64,000 nucleotides of DNA from an uncultured bacterium (GCA_903847945.1 CAINEY010000044.1:58328-122327), one strand, 5' to 3'. Shown: positions 9,235 to 18,071, counted from the first letter of the stretch. The notes: generated by a model not told the origin, from the letters alone. Made by a program: numbers and translations.

Positions 9235-10374
9235 CTATTTCAACACCGACGCACTGACGACCATGCGTTGGACTTCGGAGGTTCCCTCGTAGATCTCGGT
9301 GATCTTCGCATCACGCATCATGCGTTCGACGGGGTATTCCCGGGTATAGCCATACCCACCAAAGAGTTGGACGGCTTGAGTCGTGATGGCCATGGCCGTT
9401 TCACTGGCCACCAGTTTCGCCATGGCCGCTTCGGTAGCGTACGGCAGGCCCTGGTCTTTGAGCCAGGCTGCCCGATACACCAGTAAGCGAGCGGATTCTA
9501 CGGCACAGGACATATCCGCAATCTTAAACTGCGTATTCTGAAAGGCTGCGATCGGTTTACCGAATTGCTTGCGGGCTTTGACGTAATTGATGGTTTCATC
9601 GAGTGCGCCTTGAGCGATCCCCAAGGCTTGAGCGGCGATCCCGATGCGTCCGCCATCCAGTGTTGTCATGGCGATCTTAAAGCCTTGTCCTTCCTGTCCT
9701 AAACGATTTTCTGCAGGAACCCGGACATGATCGAAGATCAGTTCGCAGGTGGAGGATCCGCGGATCCCTAGTTTCAATTCTTTCTTTCCGATACTGAAGC
9801 CCTTCATTCCTTTCTCAAGAATGAACGCCGTGATGCCGCGCGTACCGGCGGCTTTATCCGTCATCGCAAAAACGATGTAGATATCGGCGGGACCGGCGTT
9901 GGTAATGAAGATCTTCGATCCGGTGATGAGGTAATCATCTCCGTCTTTAATCGCCACGGTTTGTTGTCCTGCCGCGTCAGTTCCCGCATTGGGTTCTGTT
10001 AACCCGAAGGCTCCCAGGGACGTTCCTTCACACAAGCGGCTCAAATATTTAGCTTTCTGTTGCGGGGTGCCGTACTGATAAATGGGATGAGCCCCCAATG
10101 AAGTGTGGGCACTGAGGATGACCCCGGTGGTTGCACACACCCGGCTTAACTCTTCGACGGCCAAGATGTAGGCTAAGGTATCGGCTCCGGCACCACCAAA
10201 CTCGACGGGAAACGGGATTCCCATCATCTTCAGATTCACCATCTTTGCGACGGTTTCTTCCGGAAAGCGTTCTTCTTCATCGATGGCAGCCGCGATCGGT
10301 TTGACCTTTTTCAAGGCAAACTCACGATAGAGTTTCACGAGGCGCTGGTGCTTGGTACTGAGTTGGAAGTCCAT
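9235..10374 (-). CDS. acyl-CoA dehydrogenase, butyryl-CoA dehydrogenase-like
   Basis: 379 residues, the normal length. It is an FAD enzyme that interconverts acyl-CoA and 2-enoyl-CoA. It carries GAFGLTEPNAGTDA and KIFITNAG in the N-terminal half, KLGIRGSSTCELIF and TLDGGRIGIAAQALGIAQGA in the middle, and FGGYGYTREYPVERMMRDAKI plus EIYEGTSEVQ at the end. The Glu of YEGTSE is the catalytic base. The overall pattern matches clostridial Bcd (butyryl/short-chain) rather than long-chain enzymes. With EtfAB next to it, crotonyl-CoA reduction coupled to ferredoxin is plausible; oxidation of short acyl-CoA is the alternative. Confidence 0.94.
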   Translation of the reverse strand: MDFQLSTKHQRLVKLYREFALKKVKPIAAAIDEEERFPEETVAKMVNLKMMGIPFPVEFGGAGADTLAYILAVEELSRVCATTGVILSAHTSLGAHPIYQYGTPQQKAKYLSRLCEGTSLGAFGLTEPNAGTDAAGQQTVAIKDGDDYLITGSKIFITNAGPADIYIVFAMTDKAAGTRGITAFILEKGMKGFSIGKKELKLGIRGSSTCELIFDHVRVPAENRLGQEGQGFKIAMTTLDGGRIGIAAQALGIAQGALDETINYVKARKQFGKPIAAFQNTQFKIADMSCAVESARLLVYRAAWLKDQGLPYATEAAMAKLVASETAMAITTQAVQLFGGYGYTREYPVERMMRDAKITEIYEGTSEVQRMVVSASVLK

Positions 10375-10376
10375 GG

Positions 10377-10796
10377 TTATGCCTTGGGCGGCATGACCAG
10401 CGCAAAGCCGGTCACGACGGTTTCTCCGTGTTGGTTAACGGCAGAGGTTTCACAACGAACCCGATTCTTTTCGGGCATCACTTCACTCACGGTCACGACC
10501 GCCGTGATCACATCGTCCAGATATACCGGACGCAGAAACTTGAGCTCTTGACCCAAGTAGATGGTCCCTTCCCCGGGCAACTGAGTTCCCAATACCGTAG
10601 AGAACAGCGATCCTACCAACATTCCGTGCGCAATGCGTGTTTTAAACATCGTGGTTTGCGCATAGGCTTCATCCAGATGGACCGGGTTATGATCGCCCGA
10701 TACCCCCGCAAACAACAGTACATCGTGTGCCGTCACCGCCTTCGTGAATTCGGCACGATCACCCGCTTGGAGTTGGGTGATGTTTCGTCCCTTCAT
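10377..10796 (-). CDS. MaoC-like (R)-enoyl-CoA hydratase
   Basis: 139 residues with a hotdog fold. The catalytic signature is FAGVSGDHNPVHLDEAYA (Asp and His), followed by RIAHGMLVGSLFSTVLGTQLPG, the PhaJ/MaoC pattern. It hydrates 2-enoyl-CoA to (R)-3-hydroxyacyl-CoA. It is the first gene of the acd-etf operon and takes the place that crotonase holds in classical butyrate operons. GAAAGGATG precedes the ATG. Transcription starts from the operator-bearing promoter at 10800-10890. Confidence 0.93.
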   Translation of the reverse strand: MKGRNITQLQAGDRAEFTKAVTAHDVLLFAGVSGDHNPVHLDEAYAQTTMFKTRIAHGMLVGSLFSTVLGTQLPGEGTIYLGQELKFLRPVYLDDVITAVVTVSEVMPEKNRVRCETSAVNQHGETVVTGFALVMPPKA

Positions 10797-10818
10797 AAGT
10801 CATCCTTTCGTGATTCTA

Positions 10819-10842
10819 AAATATGAATCATCTTTCATATTT
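10819..10842. promoter_or_regulatory. palindromic operator of the maoC-acd-etfBA operon
   Basis: Perfect inverted repeat AAATATGAA-N6-TTCATATTT. On the minus strand it follows the -10 (TAGACT) directly and so covers the start of transcription, the usual place for a repressor site. The binding protein is not evident in the window. Confidence 0.7.
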
Positions 10843-10844
10843 AG

Positions 10845-10875
10845 TCTAAACCTGTTGTGAATTCTTTGTCAAGTT
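10845..10875 (-). promoter_or_regulatory. maoC operon promoter
   Basis: Minus strand TTGACA, 18 bases, TAGACT, just upstream of the 10819-10842 palindrome. The perfect -35 makes it a strong candidate promoter. Confidence 0.7.
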
Positions 10876-10876
10876 A

Positions 10877-10898
10877 ATTTGTTATTTTTTTAACAAAT
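10877..10898. promoter_or_regulatory. second inverted repeat upstream of maoC promoter
   Basis: Perfect ATTTGTTA-N6-TAACAAAT, immediately upstream of the -35. It could be an additional regulator site. It is AT-rich, so chance is possible. Confidence 0.4.
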
Positions 10899-10916
10899 GT
10901 GAAACGACAAAAATCA

Positions 10917-10944
10917 CTCACAATGTTCAACGTGAGTTTGTGAG
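10917..10944. promoter_or_regulatory. third inverted repeat, CTCACAA...TTGTGAG
   Basis: CTCACAA and TTGTGAG flank a 14-base centre, and a nested ACTCAC/GTGAGT repeat is also present. It lies between the psuG terminator and the maoC promoter. Function unknown. Confidence 0.3.
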
Positions 10945-10964
10945 GATATATCAGAATTGACGAT

Positions 10965-10990
10965 AAAAAAAGCCCCTCGCTAGAGGGACT
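10965..10990 (-). terminator. terminator after psuG
   Basis: Minus strand AGTCCCTC / GAGGGGCT (one G-T pair) with a TAGC loop and a following T7. It contains the psuG TAG stop. Confidence 0.9.
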
Positions 10991-11912
10991 GTTGATGGCG
11001 AAGGGTTGCGAGGGCAACGGCTAGTTGGGCACCGACTTTGGCGTTGTGGTACACCAGTTGAAGGTTGGCTTGCAGGCTCTTCCTTTCCGTACGTTTGACG
11101 ATGTTGCCCAAGAGGAACGGGGTGACTTCTTTTCCGGCGATCCCCTTCTCCGCAGCTTCAGCGATGGAAGCACTGATCACGCTGTCGATGAAGCTCCGGT
11201 CGAGTTGGTGTTCTTCAGGGATCGGATTAGCGATGAGAACACCACCCTTGAGCCCCAGCGACCCTTTTGTAGCCAAGAAACGCGCGACTTCTTCCGGTGT
11301 ATCCATGCGCATTTCCAGTTTGACGCCGCTGGACCGGGTAAAGAAAGCCGGCAGTTCCTGCGTCTTGTAGCCGATGACCGGAACCCCTTTGGTTTCCAGG
11401 TACTCCATCGTACGGGGTAAATCGAGTATGGATTTGGCACCGGCACAGATCACAGTCACTTCCGTCATGCCGAGTTCTTCCAAGTCCGCCGAGACATCCA
11501 AGGTTTCTTCATAACCGCGATGCACTCCGCCGATCCCACCGGTCACAAAGAACTCGATTCCGGCCAGTTTCGCACAGATCATTGTGGCCGCCACGGTGGT
11601 GGCCCCAGTCTTCTTGGAGGCAACCACAGCCGCCAGATCGCGACGGGAAACTTTGACGACATCCTTGGCTTGGGCTAAGAACTCCAAATCTTTGGGTTCA
11701 AGACCGATACGGATCTCCCCATCCAAGATGGCAATGGTAGCCGGAACAGCCCCTTGAGCCCGGATGATGGATTCGACTTTGTTGGCCATTTCCACGTTCT
11801 GCGGATACGGCATCCCATGGGAGATGATGGTGGATTCCAGAGCCACAACCGGACGACGGTCGAGGAGAGCTTGGTGAACTTCAGGGGTGAAACGGAGGAA
11901 AGGTTTAGTCAT
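10980..11912 (-). CDS. psuG: pseudouridine-5'-phosphate glycosidase
   Basis: 310 residues, the normal length. PsuG splits pseudouridine 5'-phosphate into uracil and ribose 5-phosphate. Visible hallmarks are [16 protein letters not shown] near the N-terminus, the KVSRRDLA segment, [26 protein letters not shown] and [26 protein letters not shown]. The gene overlaps the end of psuK by eight bases, so both proteins are made from one mRNA. GGAGC precedes the ATG. Confidence 0.96.
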   Translation of the reverse strand: MTKPFLRFTPEVHQALLDRRPVVALESTIISHGMPYPQNVEMANKVESIIRAQGAVPATIAILDGEIRIGLEPKDLEFLAQAKDVVKVSRRDLAAVVASKKTGATTVAATMICAKLAGIEFFVTGGIGGVHRGYEETLDVSADLEELGMTEVTVICAGAKSILDLPRTMEYLETKGVPVIGYKTQELPAFFTRSSGVKLEMRMDTPEEVARFLATKGSLGLKGGVLIANPIPEEHQLDRSFIDSVISASIAEAAEKGIAGKEVTPFLLGNIVKRTERKSLQANLQLVYHNAKVGAQLAVALATLRHQQSL

Positions 11913-13002
11913 ACAGGTGCTCCTTGTCTGTGGTCAGACGATTGGGACTCAGGTCTTTACGGACGGAATCCAGGGTTTGAATGGTGTAATAGGCGTTGGC
12001 CATGCCCAGCTTGACGGCGTTTTCCAAGGGCACACCGAGGTCAAGGCCATGAACGAGTCCGGCACTGAAGGCATCACCGGCTCCGGTCGCATCGGCGACA
12101 TGATCAGCCGCTCGTACGGCACAGAAACCGATGGACTTGGTCGTTCCATACGCCACCCCATCGGTACCGGCCGTTACGACAGCCTGTCGGACTCCAGCTT
12201 TTAACCAGTAGCTTACCAAGGCTTTGGGATTGGTTTCATGCGTTGAGAAGGCTTCCTGGGTCTCATCGCGGTTGAAGATTGTCAGATCGACACCGGTCAG
12301 ATCCTTGGGTAAGCGGGCCGTCTTAGGGGCCGAGACCCCTACGATTGTGAGCGACTTTCCCAGTTTGACGGCTTGGTCAATGAGTTCGACCATGGCGTTC
12401 TGTGGGAGGTTGTTGTCGGCGATCCAGCATTTAGCAGCTTTGAGGTGGACTCGGGTATTGCGTATCCAAGCCGCATCCATGCGTTCCATGATGTCCATGT
12501 CAGCTAAACCGATGACCATGTCCCCGTGGGGATCGATCACGGCTTGATAGGCACCAGTACTGGCTTTGGGGATCACATCCACCAGACTGATGTCCATTAG
12601 GGGTGACGCATGTTCCAACAAGGTCTTCCCAGCCGCATCGTCCCCTACCGCACTCAAGAGGCTGACGCGGTGCTCCAAACGGCTGAGGTTCTCCGCCACA
12701 TTGCGGATGACCCCGCCCGGACTGTGAGCAGCATGGACAGGATTGGAGGTTCCCAGATGCAAGGCATGATCCAGGACCAGCTTGGTATCCAGGTTCATCC
12801 CCCCAATGCAGAGAATCGAGGGTGTCGGTTCATCCGCCAAGATATAGGCTCGACCAACGATGTGCCCTTCGTTGATGAGTCCGGTAATCAGATTGGCGAC
12901 TGCCGATCGGGATAGTCCCAAGTGATCGGCGAGTGCTTGCTGCGTCAAGGACGGATCTGCGCGAAGGAGTTCAAGGATGCGGAGTTGTTTTGAGTTTGGC
13001 AT
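11905..13002 (-). CDS. psuK: pseudouridine kinase with N-terminal winged helix
   Basis: About 365 residues. Residues 1-58 are a helix-turn-helix ([19 protein letters not shown]) and residues 62-360 a PfkB-type sugar kinase with CIGGMNLD near the start and the ATP/anion-hole motif [16 protein letters not shown] at ~300-315. It phosphorylates pseudouridine before PsuG. An HTH fused to PsuK is known in this family and suggests self-regulation. The ATG at 13002 is chosen because AAGGAC lies 8 bases before it; the in-frame GTG at 13008 is too close. A 14-base palindrome over its own -10 fits autoregulation. Confidence 0.93.
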   Translation of the reverse strand: MPNSKQLRILELLRADPSLTQQALADHLGLSRSAVANLITGLINEGHIVGRAYILADEPTPSILCIGGMNLDTKLVLDHALHLGTSNPVHAAHSPGGVIRNVAENLSRLEHRVSLLSAVGDDAAGKTLLEHASPLMDISLVDVIPKASTGAYQAVIDPHGDMVIGLADMDIMERMDAAWIRNTRVHLKAAKCWIADNNLPQNAMVELIDQAVKLGKSLTIVGVSAPKTARLPKDLTGVDLTIFNRDETQEAFSTHETNPKALVSYWLKAGVRQAVVTAGTDGVAYGTTKSIGFCAVRAADHVADATGAGDAFSAGLVHGLDLGVPLENAVKLGMANAYYTIQTLDSVRKDLSPNRLTTDKEHLYD

Positions 13003-13021
13003 AAACACTTGTCCTTTTTAG

Positions 13022-13035
13022 TAATGATGTCATTA
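13022..13035. promoter_or_regulatory. palindromic operator over the psuK promoter
   Basis: Perfect TAATGATGTCATTA, overlapping the -10 at 13032-13037. It is a likely repressor site, possibly for the HTH of PsuK itself. Confidence 0.6.
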
Positions 13036-13060
13036 TAGTAGGTTTATTCTAGGAATGCAA
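13032..13060 (-). promoter_or_regulatory. psuK-psuG promoter
   Basis: Minus strand TTGCAT (13060-13055), 17 bases, TATAAT (13037-13032). Confidence 0.85.
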
Positions 13061-13072
13061 GCGTAAAAATAG

Positions 13073-13096
13073 AAAAGACGATTTTCATCGTCTTTT
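13073..13096 (-). terminator. terminator after glutathione peroxidase gene
   Basis: AAAAGACGA / TCGTCTTTT stem with a six-base loop, ending in T4 on the minus strand. It lies just after the stop at 13101. Confidence 0.85.
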
Positions 13097-13100
13097 GCGT

Positions 13101-13595
13101 TTACTTGGCGGATAGTGCCTTTATGATATCCTTCTCGATTTTGGCAGGCACAACCGTGGGTTCATAACGTCCATTGACATTGCCTTGACGATCGATGAGG
13201 AACTTGGTGAAGTTCCATTTGATAGCCGAACCCAATAGACTTCCCTTCTGTTTCTTCAAATAAGAAAACAGCGGAGCGGCGTTATCACCGTTGACGTCCA
13301 CTTTAGCAAAACGCGGGAATGTCGTGTTGTAGTTGAGCGAACAGAACGAATCGATTTCAGTCTGCGTTCCAGGAGCTTGATTCCCAAACTGATTGCATGG
13401 AAAATCTAGCACTTCAAAGCCTTTGTCTTGGTGTTGGCGATAAAGGGCTTCGAGTCCTTCATATTGCGGGGTAAAACCGCAACCGGTGGCGGTGTTGACA
13501 ATCAACAGAACTTTTCCACGATAAACGTCCAAGGTCGTTGTATTCTGTTGGGCATCTTTTACTTCAAGGTCATATAGAGTCATGGGAGTTCTCAT
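13101..13595 (-). CDS. glutathione peroxidase (thioredoxin-fold peroxidase)
   Basis: About 164 residues. It reduces peroxides, in bacteria of this type usually with thioredoxin as the electron source. The peroxidatic residue is Cys in NTATGCGFTPQ; FPCNQFGNQ supplies the Gln and the resolving-Cys region, and KWNFTKFLID the Trp/Asn, completing the active-site tetrad. The frame is open back to a TTG at 13637, but the promoter (TTGAAA-17-CATAAT, -10 at 13609-13614) lies inside that extension, so the start is the ATG at 13595 or 13583. The leader is very short in either case. Confidence 0.9.
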   Translation of the reverse strand: MRTPMTLYDLEVKDAQQNTTTLDVYRGKVLLIVNTATGCGFTPQYEGLEALYRQHQDKGFEVLDFPCNQFGNQAPGTQTEIDSFCSLNYNTTFPRFAKVDVNGDNAAPLFSYLKKQKGSLLGSAIKWNFTKFLIDRQGNVNGRYEPTVVPAKIEKDIIKALSAK

Positions 13596-13608
13596 ACTTT
13601 CTGGATTT

Positions 13609-13637
13609 ATTATGCCGTTAAGGTACTTAACTTTCAA
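13609..13637 (-). promoter_or_regulatory. promoter of the peroxidase gene
   Basis: Minus strand TTGAAA, 17 bases, CATAAT. It is expected to start RNA only about 7-19 bases before the coding region. Confidence 0.65.
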
Positions 13638-13714
13638 GGCATGTGCATCACTCCGTTAAGCATTCTTTCCCTCATGGCATTGCTTTTGCGATAGACTAAA
13701 ACCAAGGAGAACCT

Positions 13715-14524
13715 ATGAACACCCTAACCCTCAATAACGGAATCCAAATCCCCATCATCGGCTGTGGAACCAACACCTACGGTAAAGAGAATCGCGCTTA
13801 TCAAGGTGCCATCACCGGTGAAACAACCGAAATCGAAAGTGCCTTAGCGGCCGGATATACTCTTTTCGATACTGCCATCGCCTATCGGAATGAAGCGGTC
13901 CTGGCTGAAGGCATTCGTAAAGTAGGTGTTGATCGGACAAAACTCTTCCTGACATCCAAGATCCCCGGGGATCCGGCGTATGTGGGAACGGATGACCTAG
14001 TTCACCAAAACGTGACCAATAGCCTTCAAGCGCTCAACACTTCAGTGATTGACCTGTATTTGATTCATCGTCCTTGGGACGATTTAACGGATGTACTTCG
14101 GGTCTGGAAAGCCCTTGAGGATGAAGTTAAATCCGGACGTCTGCGCAGTATCGGGGTCTCCAACTTCAACAACGAACAACTACAATACTTGTTGGACCAC
14201 GCTACCATCAAACCGTCGGTCAATCAGATCGAATCGCATCCCGGAAAATGGAACGACGATCAGATCGCTTTTGGACAAGCTCACGGTGTCACGATCGAAG
14301 CCTGGAGTCCACTCAAGGGCGTCAGCGATGACGCCAAAGCCGTTCTTAGCACCATAGGATCGGCTTATGGGAAGAGCTGGGCTCAAGTCCTCCTGCGGTA
14401 TCAGATTGACCGTCACGTCATCGTGATCCCCAAGTCGCATGACGCGCAGCGTCAACGCGATAATCTGTCTGTCTTTGATTTTACGCTCAGTGAGTCTGAC
14501 CGCCTTCGCATTCAAACCTTATAA
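13715..14524 (+). CDS. aldo/keto reductase
   Basis: 269 residues, a (beta/alpha)8 NADPH-dependent reductase. It holds IPIIGCGTNTYG at the start, LFDTAIAYRNEAVLAEGIRK with catalytic Asp and Tyr, LFLTSKIPG with Lys, LYLIHRPWD with His, LRSIGVSNF, VNQIESHPG, and the cofactor-binding IPKSHDAQRQRDNL near the C-terminus. The active-site tetrad is thus complete. The physiological carbonyl substrate is unknown. AAGGAG lies 5 bases before the ATG. Monocistronic, with its own terminator. Confidence 0.94.
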   Translation: MNTLTLNNGIQIPIIGCGTNTYGKENRAYQGAITGETTEIESALAAGYTLFDTAIAYRNEAVLAEGIRKVGVDRTKLFLTSKIPGDPAYVGTDDLVHQNVTNSLQALNTSVIDLYLIHRPWDDLTDVLRVWKALEDEVKSGRLRSIGVSNFNNEQLQYLLDHATIKPSVNQIESHPGKWNDDQIAFGQAHGVTIEAWSPLKGVSDDAKAVLSTIGSAYGKSWAQVLLRYQIDRHVIVIPKSHDAQRQRDNLSVFDFTLSESDRLRIQTL

Positions 14525-14550
14525 AATGACCTCATAGAGGTCATTTTTTT
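14522..14550. terminator. bidirectional terminator
   Basis: AATGACCTC / GAGGTCATT with an ATA loop and a T7 run. It overlaps the TAA of the reductase gene and touches the stop of the convergent ABC ATPase gene. Confidence 0.9.
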
Positions 14551-15224
14551 CATTGTAGAATATCCTTCTCGAAGGTTCCATCGGTTGGATGAAGACGCAA
14601 GATAACATCCGCATTGGAGGCTACCTTCTCGGAATGGGTCACGACGATGACGCATTTACCTTGGTCATGGGCTAAACGTTGAAAGAGCCCAATGATGGCG
14701 GTTTCTGTTGCTCCATCCAAGTTTCCGCTGGGTTCATCCGCAATGATGATGTCCGGGTTATTGGCCAGGGCTCGAGCGATGGCCACGCGTTGTTGCTCCC
14801 CGCCCGAAAGGCGACGCACCGATCGTTTGGCTTTTGTGGCTCCGATACCCAACGTTTCGAGGAGTTTTAAAGCCGTTGCCTTGTTTCCGGTCTTGGCGAT
14901 GCCCATAGCGACCATAACGTTTTCTAGTCCGGTCATGTAGGGAATCAGGTTGAAGTTTTGAAACACCATGCCTACGTGTTGACGACGATAGGTCCAAAGC
15001 CCAATTTCACTCAAGGCTTTTCCGTTGTAGCGAATGCTGCCGTCATGCACCTGATCCATCCCCGCAATCAAGGTCAAGAACGTGGTCTTACCCGAACCGG
15101 AAGCTCCGACGATCGTATAAAAGGTTCCTTGGTTGAATTCAAGGTTCACTTGATTGAGGATGGTTCGATACCCTTCCCCATCGGGATAAGTAAATGACAC
15201 GTTTTCGATTTCAAGCAGGGCCAT
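14550..15224 (-). CDS. ABC transporter ATP-binding protein (LolD/MacB type)
   Basis: 224 residues. It has Walker [11 protein letters not shown]-loop [17 protein letters not shown], signature [10 protein letters not shown], Walker [14 protein letters not shown] and switch His VTHSE. The PSGNLD motif is typical of the MacB/LolD/FtsE subgroup that works with FtsX-fold permeases. It is the last gene of a three-gene operon with two such permeases. The system probably drives mechanotransmission-type export or peptide sensing rather than import. An AGGAG site precedes the ATG. Confidence 0.94.
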   Translation of the reverse strand: MALLEIENVSFTYPDGEGYRTILNQVNLEFNQGTFYTIVGASGSGKTTFLTLIAGMDQVHDGSIRYNGKALSEIGLWTYRRQHVGMVFQNFNLIPYMTGLENVMVAMGIAKTGNKATALKLLETLGIGATKAKRSVRRLSGGEQQRVAIARALANNPDIIIADEPSGNLDGATETAIIGLFQRLAHDQGKCVIVVTHSEKVASNADVILRLHPTDGTFEKDILQ

Positions 15225-15233
15225 ACGGTTCTC

Positions 15234-16595
15234 CTATTGCAGTATATCTTTGGGGGACTGGCGAAGAATGTTGATGATGGGCAGTACTGTTGCCAGACTC
15301 AGCGTCACCACCATGATCAGCGCCAATAATAAGAGGTAGGAAACATCCAAGCGGATTGCATAAAGTTCAGCGATTTCAGCCGGAGTCGGCAGTTTCGCCA
15401 AGACATGCGCCGGTAACGTATCTTTTTGGCTTTGAGCCATGATCAGCTGTAGACGGATCAGCTCATTGGAGAATACCGTCGCTGCCCACTGCCCGGCCAA
15501 ACCGGCCAGACCAATGGCGAAAGCTCCGATGATGGCCACCTCAGCCCAGATCTGCGCAATGATCGAACGACGTTGATGCCCGATCGCAAAGTAGATCCCG
15601 ATCTCTTTTCGGCGTTCTTTAAGAAACAGCAGGATGATCAAGGTAAACACCGCAATTGAAATGGCGATGGTGAAACTCAACACGGCATTGGCGATTTGAC
15701 GCAAAGTCCCGATGGGCCCCAATACAGCCAAGACCTGTTCGCTGAGAAAATTGAACTTGTACGGTGTTTGAAGGGTCTTGGCGTAGCGCTCCCGCAAGGC
15801 ATTGACCCCTTCAAAATCATCCAGGACGATGATTGGATTGCGCACGATGCCCTGGATGGCCGGGTTGAGCCCCACCTTGCGCATATTCATGCGCCAGGCA
15901 ATGGCTTGCGTATCCACCAGTTTATTGGATGAAAAGCCTTGCAGTCCCAAGGCAGGAAGTTCCACGATATCCGAAAGCGGATTACCGTTTTGATAAATGC
16001 CGATGACGGTGAGTTCAAAATAAGCACTGAACGGATCCAGTCCCGGAGCTTTCCAGTTCTCATAGGATCCCCCCATTCTCACCGTATCCCCCACTGCAAC
16101 ATTTAGGATCGCTGCCGATGACTCATCCAAAAGGATGACCGGATCGCCATTCTCGATTTCACTTTGGGTCAACATGCGACCGCTGATTAGGTTCGTAATC
16201 GGCGTAAAGGGGGCATAGGTCGAGGTGGAGAAATAGCCCAAATCTGGACTTTGCGTGCCCATTAACAAGAATGACGATTGGGTTTGCTCCTCATAGAAAT
16301 GAAACCCAAAACTGTAGTCAAGGGAAACCACGTGTTCATCGTTGATGATCGGTTCCAAACGGGCATAAGAAATGTACGGACTGACACTGCCCATCATGAC
16401 ATCAAAGCGTTCCGGAGCAATCTCCACATTGACGCCAATGCGACGTTGTAGATCCAACAGGGTTCGATCGCCGGCAATTTTGATCGCCAATGCGGAGGCC
16501 ATCAGTGTCGTCAATAAAACGACCACCAGCAACAGAATTCCGTTCTTAACGGGCTTCCGCAGGATACTGAGCCACGCCCGATGGAAGGCACTCAT
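15234..16595 (-). CDS. FtsX-fold ABC permease, second copy
   Basis: 453 residues with MacB-type topology: one helix near the N-terminus (~15-38), a large extracellular domain (~40-290) and three helices near the C-terminus (~305-330, 350-380, 415-440). The segment KERRKEIGIYFAIGHQRRSII is the FtsX-family cytoplasmic coupling region. It overlaps the preceding permease gene by four bases. The two permeases probably form a heterodimer with the ATPase. There is no periplasmic adaptor, as expected for a monoderm. Ligand unknown. Confidence 0.9.
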   Translation of the reverse strand: MSAFHRAWLSILRKPVKNGILLLVVVLLTTLMASALAIKIAGDRTLLDLQRRIGVNVEIAPERFDVMMGSVSPYISYARLEPIINDEHVVSLDYSFGFHFYEEQTQSSFLLMGTQSPDLGYFSTSTYAPFTPITNLISGRMLTQSEIENGDPVILLDESSAAILNVAVGDTVRMGGSYENWKAPGLDPFSAYFELTVIGIYQNGNPLSDIVELPALGLQGFSSNKLVDTQAIAWRMNMRKVGLNPAIQGIVRNPIIVLDDFEGVNALRERYAKTLQTPYKFNFLSEQVLAVLGPIGTLRQIANAVLSFTIAISIAVFTLIILLFLKERRKEIGIYFAIGHQRRSIIAQIWAEVAIIGAFAIGLAGLAGQWAATVFSNELIRLQLIMAQSQKDTLPAHVLAKLPTPAEIAELYAIRLDVSYLLLLALIMVVTLSLATVLPIINILRQSPKDILQ

Positions 16596-18007
16596 GCGGC
16601 ACCTCCCAACGTTCGTTTCGGATGAACCGAACTGATAACGATCAACGGCAGGATGGATCCACCAATCGCTGAAAGAACCAAGATCCCCAGCATCGTCGAT
16701 ACCGTCGACGATTCCAGTTTTACCGTGTACGCTTCCATGACTTCCTGTTTATTGATCAGGGCATCGCTGGATTGATCGACCTTGACCAATTTGGCTTCAT
16801 CGATCATCGCAATCTGACCTTTGACCACGGATTGCGTTAGGTTGGTGGCCAAGATTTGACCACTTAGCAAGGAGAGGGTTCCCGCCATGATGGCAATCAA
16901 CACGACTTCGATCAAGAATTGAGAGACCGTTTTGATTTTAGACTCGCCTAAGGCTCCATAAATCCCGATCTCCGTGATCCGATCCCGTAAGAAGAGTAAA
17001 ACGGTCAAGGTCACGCTAAGGATCGTAGCGACTAATGCCAAAATCAGCACATACTGCGCGATCAACGCAATGACCTGCATCGGTGCCGTGATCGAGTCAT
17101 AGGCATCATGCGCCGTGACCACTTGAATGCTTGGGTCATTGATGAGGGTTTGCGCAAAGGTTTTAAACTCGGTTAACCGATCCGGAGAATCCAGAATGAT
17201 CAGAGGATAAATGGGTTTGGGGTGGAAGATCATGGATGAGCTAAAGGTCGAATTCACCAACATGGCTGCTTCCGCAGCCGCTTCACGTTCAACGACGGCT
17301 TGAGGAACAAAGATCGTCCCAAAGATCGATTTGACCCGTCCGTTCTCATCGAAATACTCATCGGTGTTGGCCTTAAAGAAGCCCACGATGGTCAATTCAA
17401 ACGAGGATCCAATGACATTGGCCTGATCGTGATTCTTGAATCCACCGATTTGATGGCGAAACTTCAGGGTATCCCCTAACTCTAGACGATTCTCTCGCGC
17501 CATATCTGCGGAAATCACCGCTACGTTTGCCCCGGATTGGATTTCTGCCAGTGTCAAGTTACGGCCTTCCACCAAGGTAATCTTTCGGGTTTCCAGATCA
17601 TAGAACTGCGGATTGCGTATCCCTCGAGCGATTAAGGTATCTGTGGAACGGACCACCATATCGGTGATCTTAAACAACAAGAGGTTCTTATTGGTTCCAT
17701 CGTAAAACAAAAGATCGAGGGTCGATCCTTCATCGTAAAGCACTACGTCCTCATGATCGATCAAGGCTTGTCGGATGGAATCCGGTAAGGACCAGGGTGT
17801 CGAATTGTTTGACGATTGATCCAGTGGTCGTATAGCCACATCCGATCCGAGTTGATCGGAAATTTGAGCACTGACCCGTTCTGAAGCCTCGGAGATGGCC
17901 AAAGCCCCGGTCATGACATTCCCCATCACAAAGAAAATTAACGCTAAAACGACGGTCCGTGACCGTCCGCGCTTCAAACTGATGAGGGCTCTTCCAATAA
18001 AGTTCAT
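16592..18007 (-). CDS. FtsX-fold ABC permease, first gene of the operon
   Basis: About 471 residues, with the same topology as its neighbour: an N-terminal helix (~18-40), a large outside domain, and C-terminal helices preceded by FLRDRITEIGIYGALGESKIK. The frame has an in-frame ATG at 18016, but that codon lies inside the TATAAT box (18015-18020). The ATG at 18007, seven bases after the box, is therefore the likely start and no Shine-Dalgarno is present. It is predicted to be leaderless. Confidence 0.88.
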   Translation of the reverse strand: MNFIGRALISLKRGRSRTVVLALIFFVMGNVMTGALAISEASERVSAQISDQLGSDVAIRPLDQSSNNSTPWSLPDSIRQALIDHEDVVLYDEGSTLDLLFYDGTNKNLLLFKITDMVVRSTDTLIARGIRNPQFYDLETRKITLVEGRNLTLAEIQSGANVAVISADMARENRLELGDTLKFRHQIGGFKNHDQANVIGSSFELTIVGFFKANTDEYFDENGRVKSIFGTIFVPQAVVEREAAAEAAMLVNSTFSSSMIFHPKPIYPLIILDSPDRLTEFKTFAQTLINDPSIQVVTAHDAYDSITAPMQVIALIAQYVLILALVATILSVTLTVLLFLRDRITEIGIYGALGESKIKTVSQFLIEVVLIAIMAGTLSLLSGQILATNLTQSVVKGQIAMIDEAKLVKVDQSSDALINKQEVMEAYTVKLESSTVSTMLGILVLSAIGGSILPLIVISSVHPKRTLGGAA

Positions 18008-18014
18008 TGGATTC

Positions 18015-18020
18015 ATTATA
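18015..18020 (-). promoter_or_regulatory. -10 box of the ABC operon
   Basis: Perfect TATAAT on the minus strand, directly after the T-run of the preceding gene's terminator and seven bases before the ATG at 18007. Confidence 0.6.
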
Positions 18021-18021
18021 G

Positions 18022-18051
18022 AAAAAATCTGAAGGTGAATCTACCCTCAGA
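18022..18051 (-). terminator. terminator after the flavin reductase gene
   Basis: Minus strand TCTGAGGGT / ACCTTCAGA (one G-T pair), six-base loop, T6. It abuts the next promoter. Confidence 0.85.
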
Positions 18052-18071
18052 TTGTGTGAATTGATGACGAA

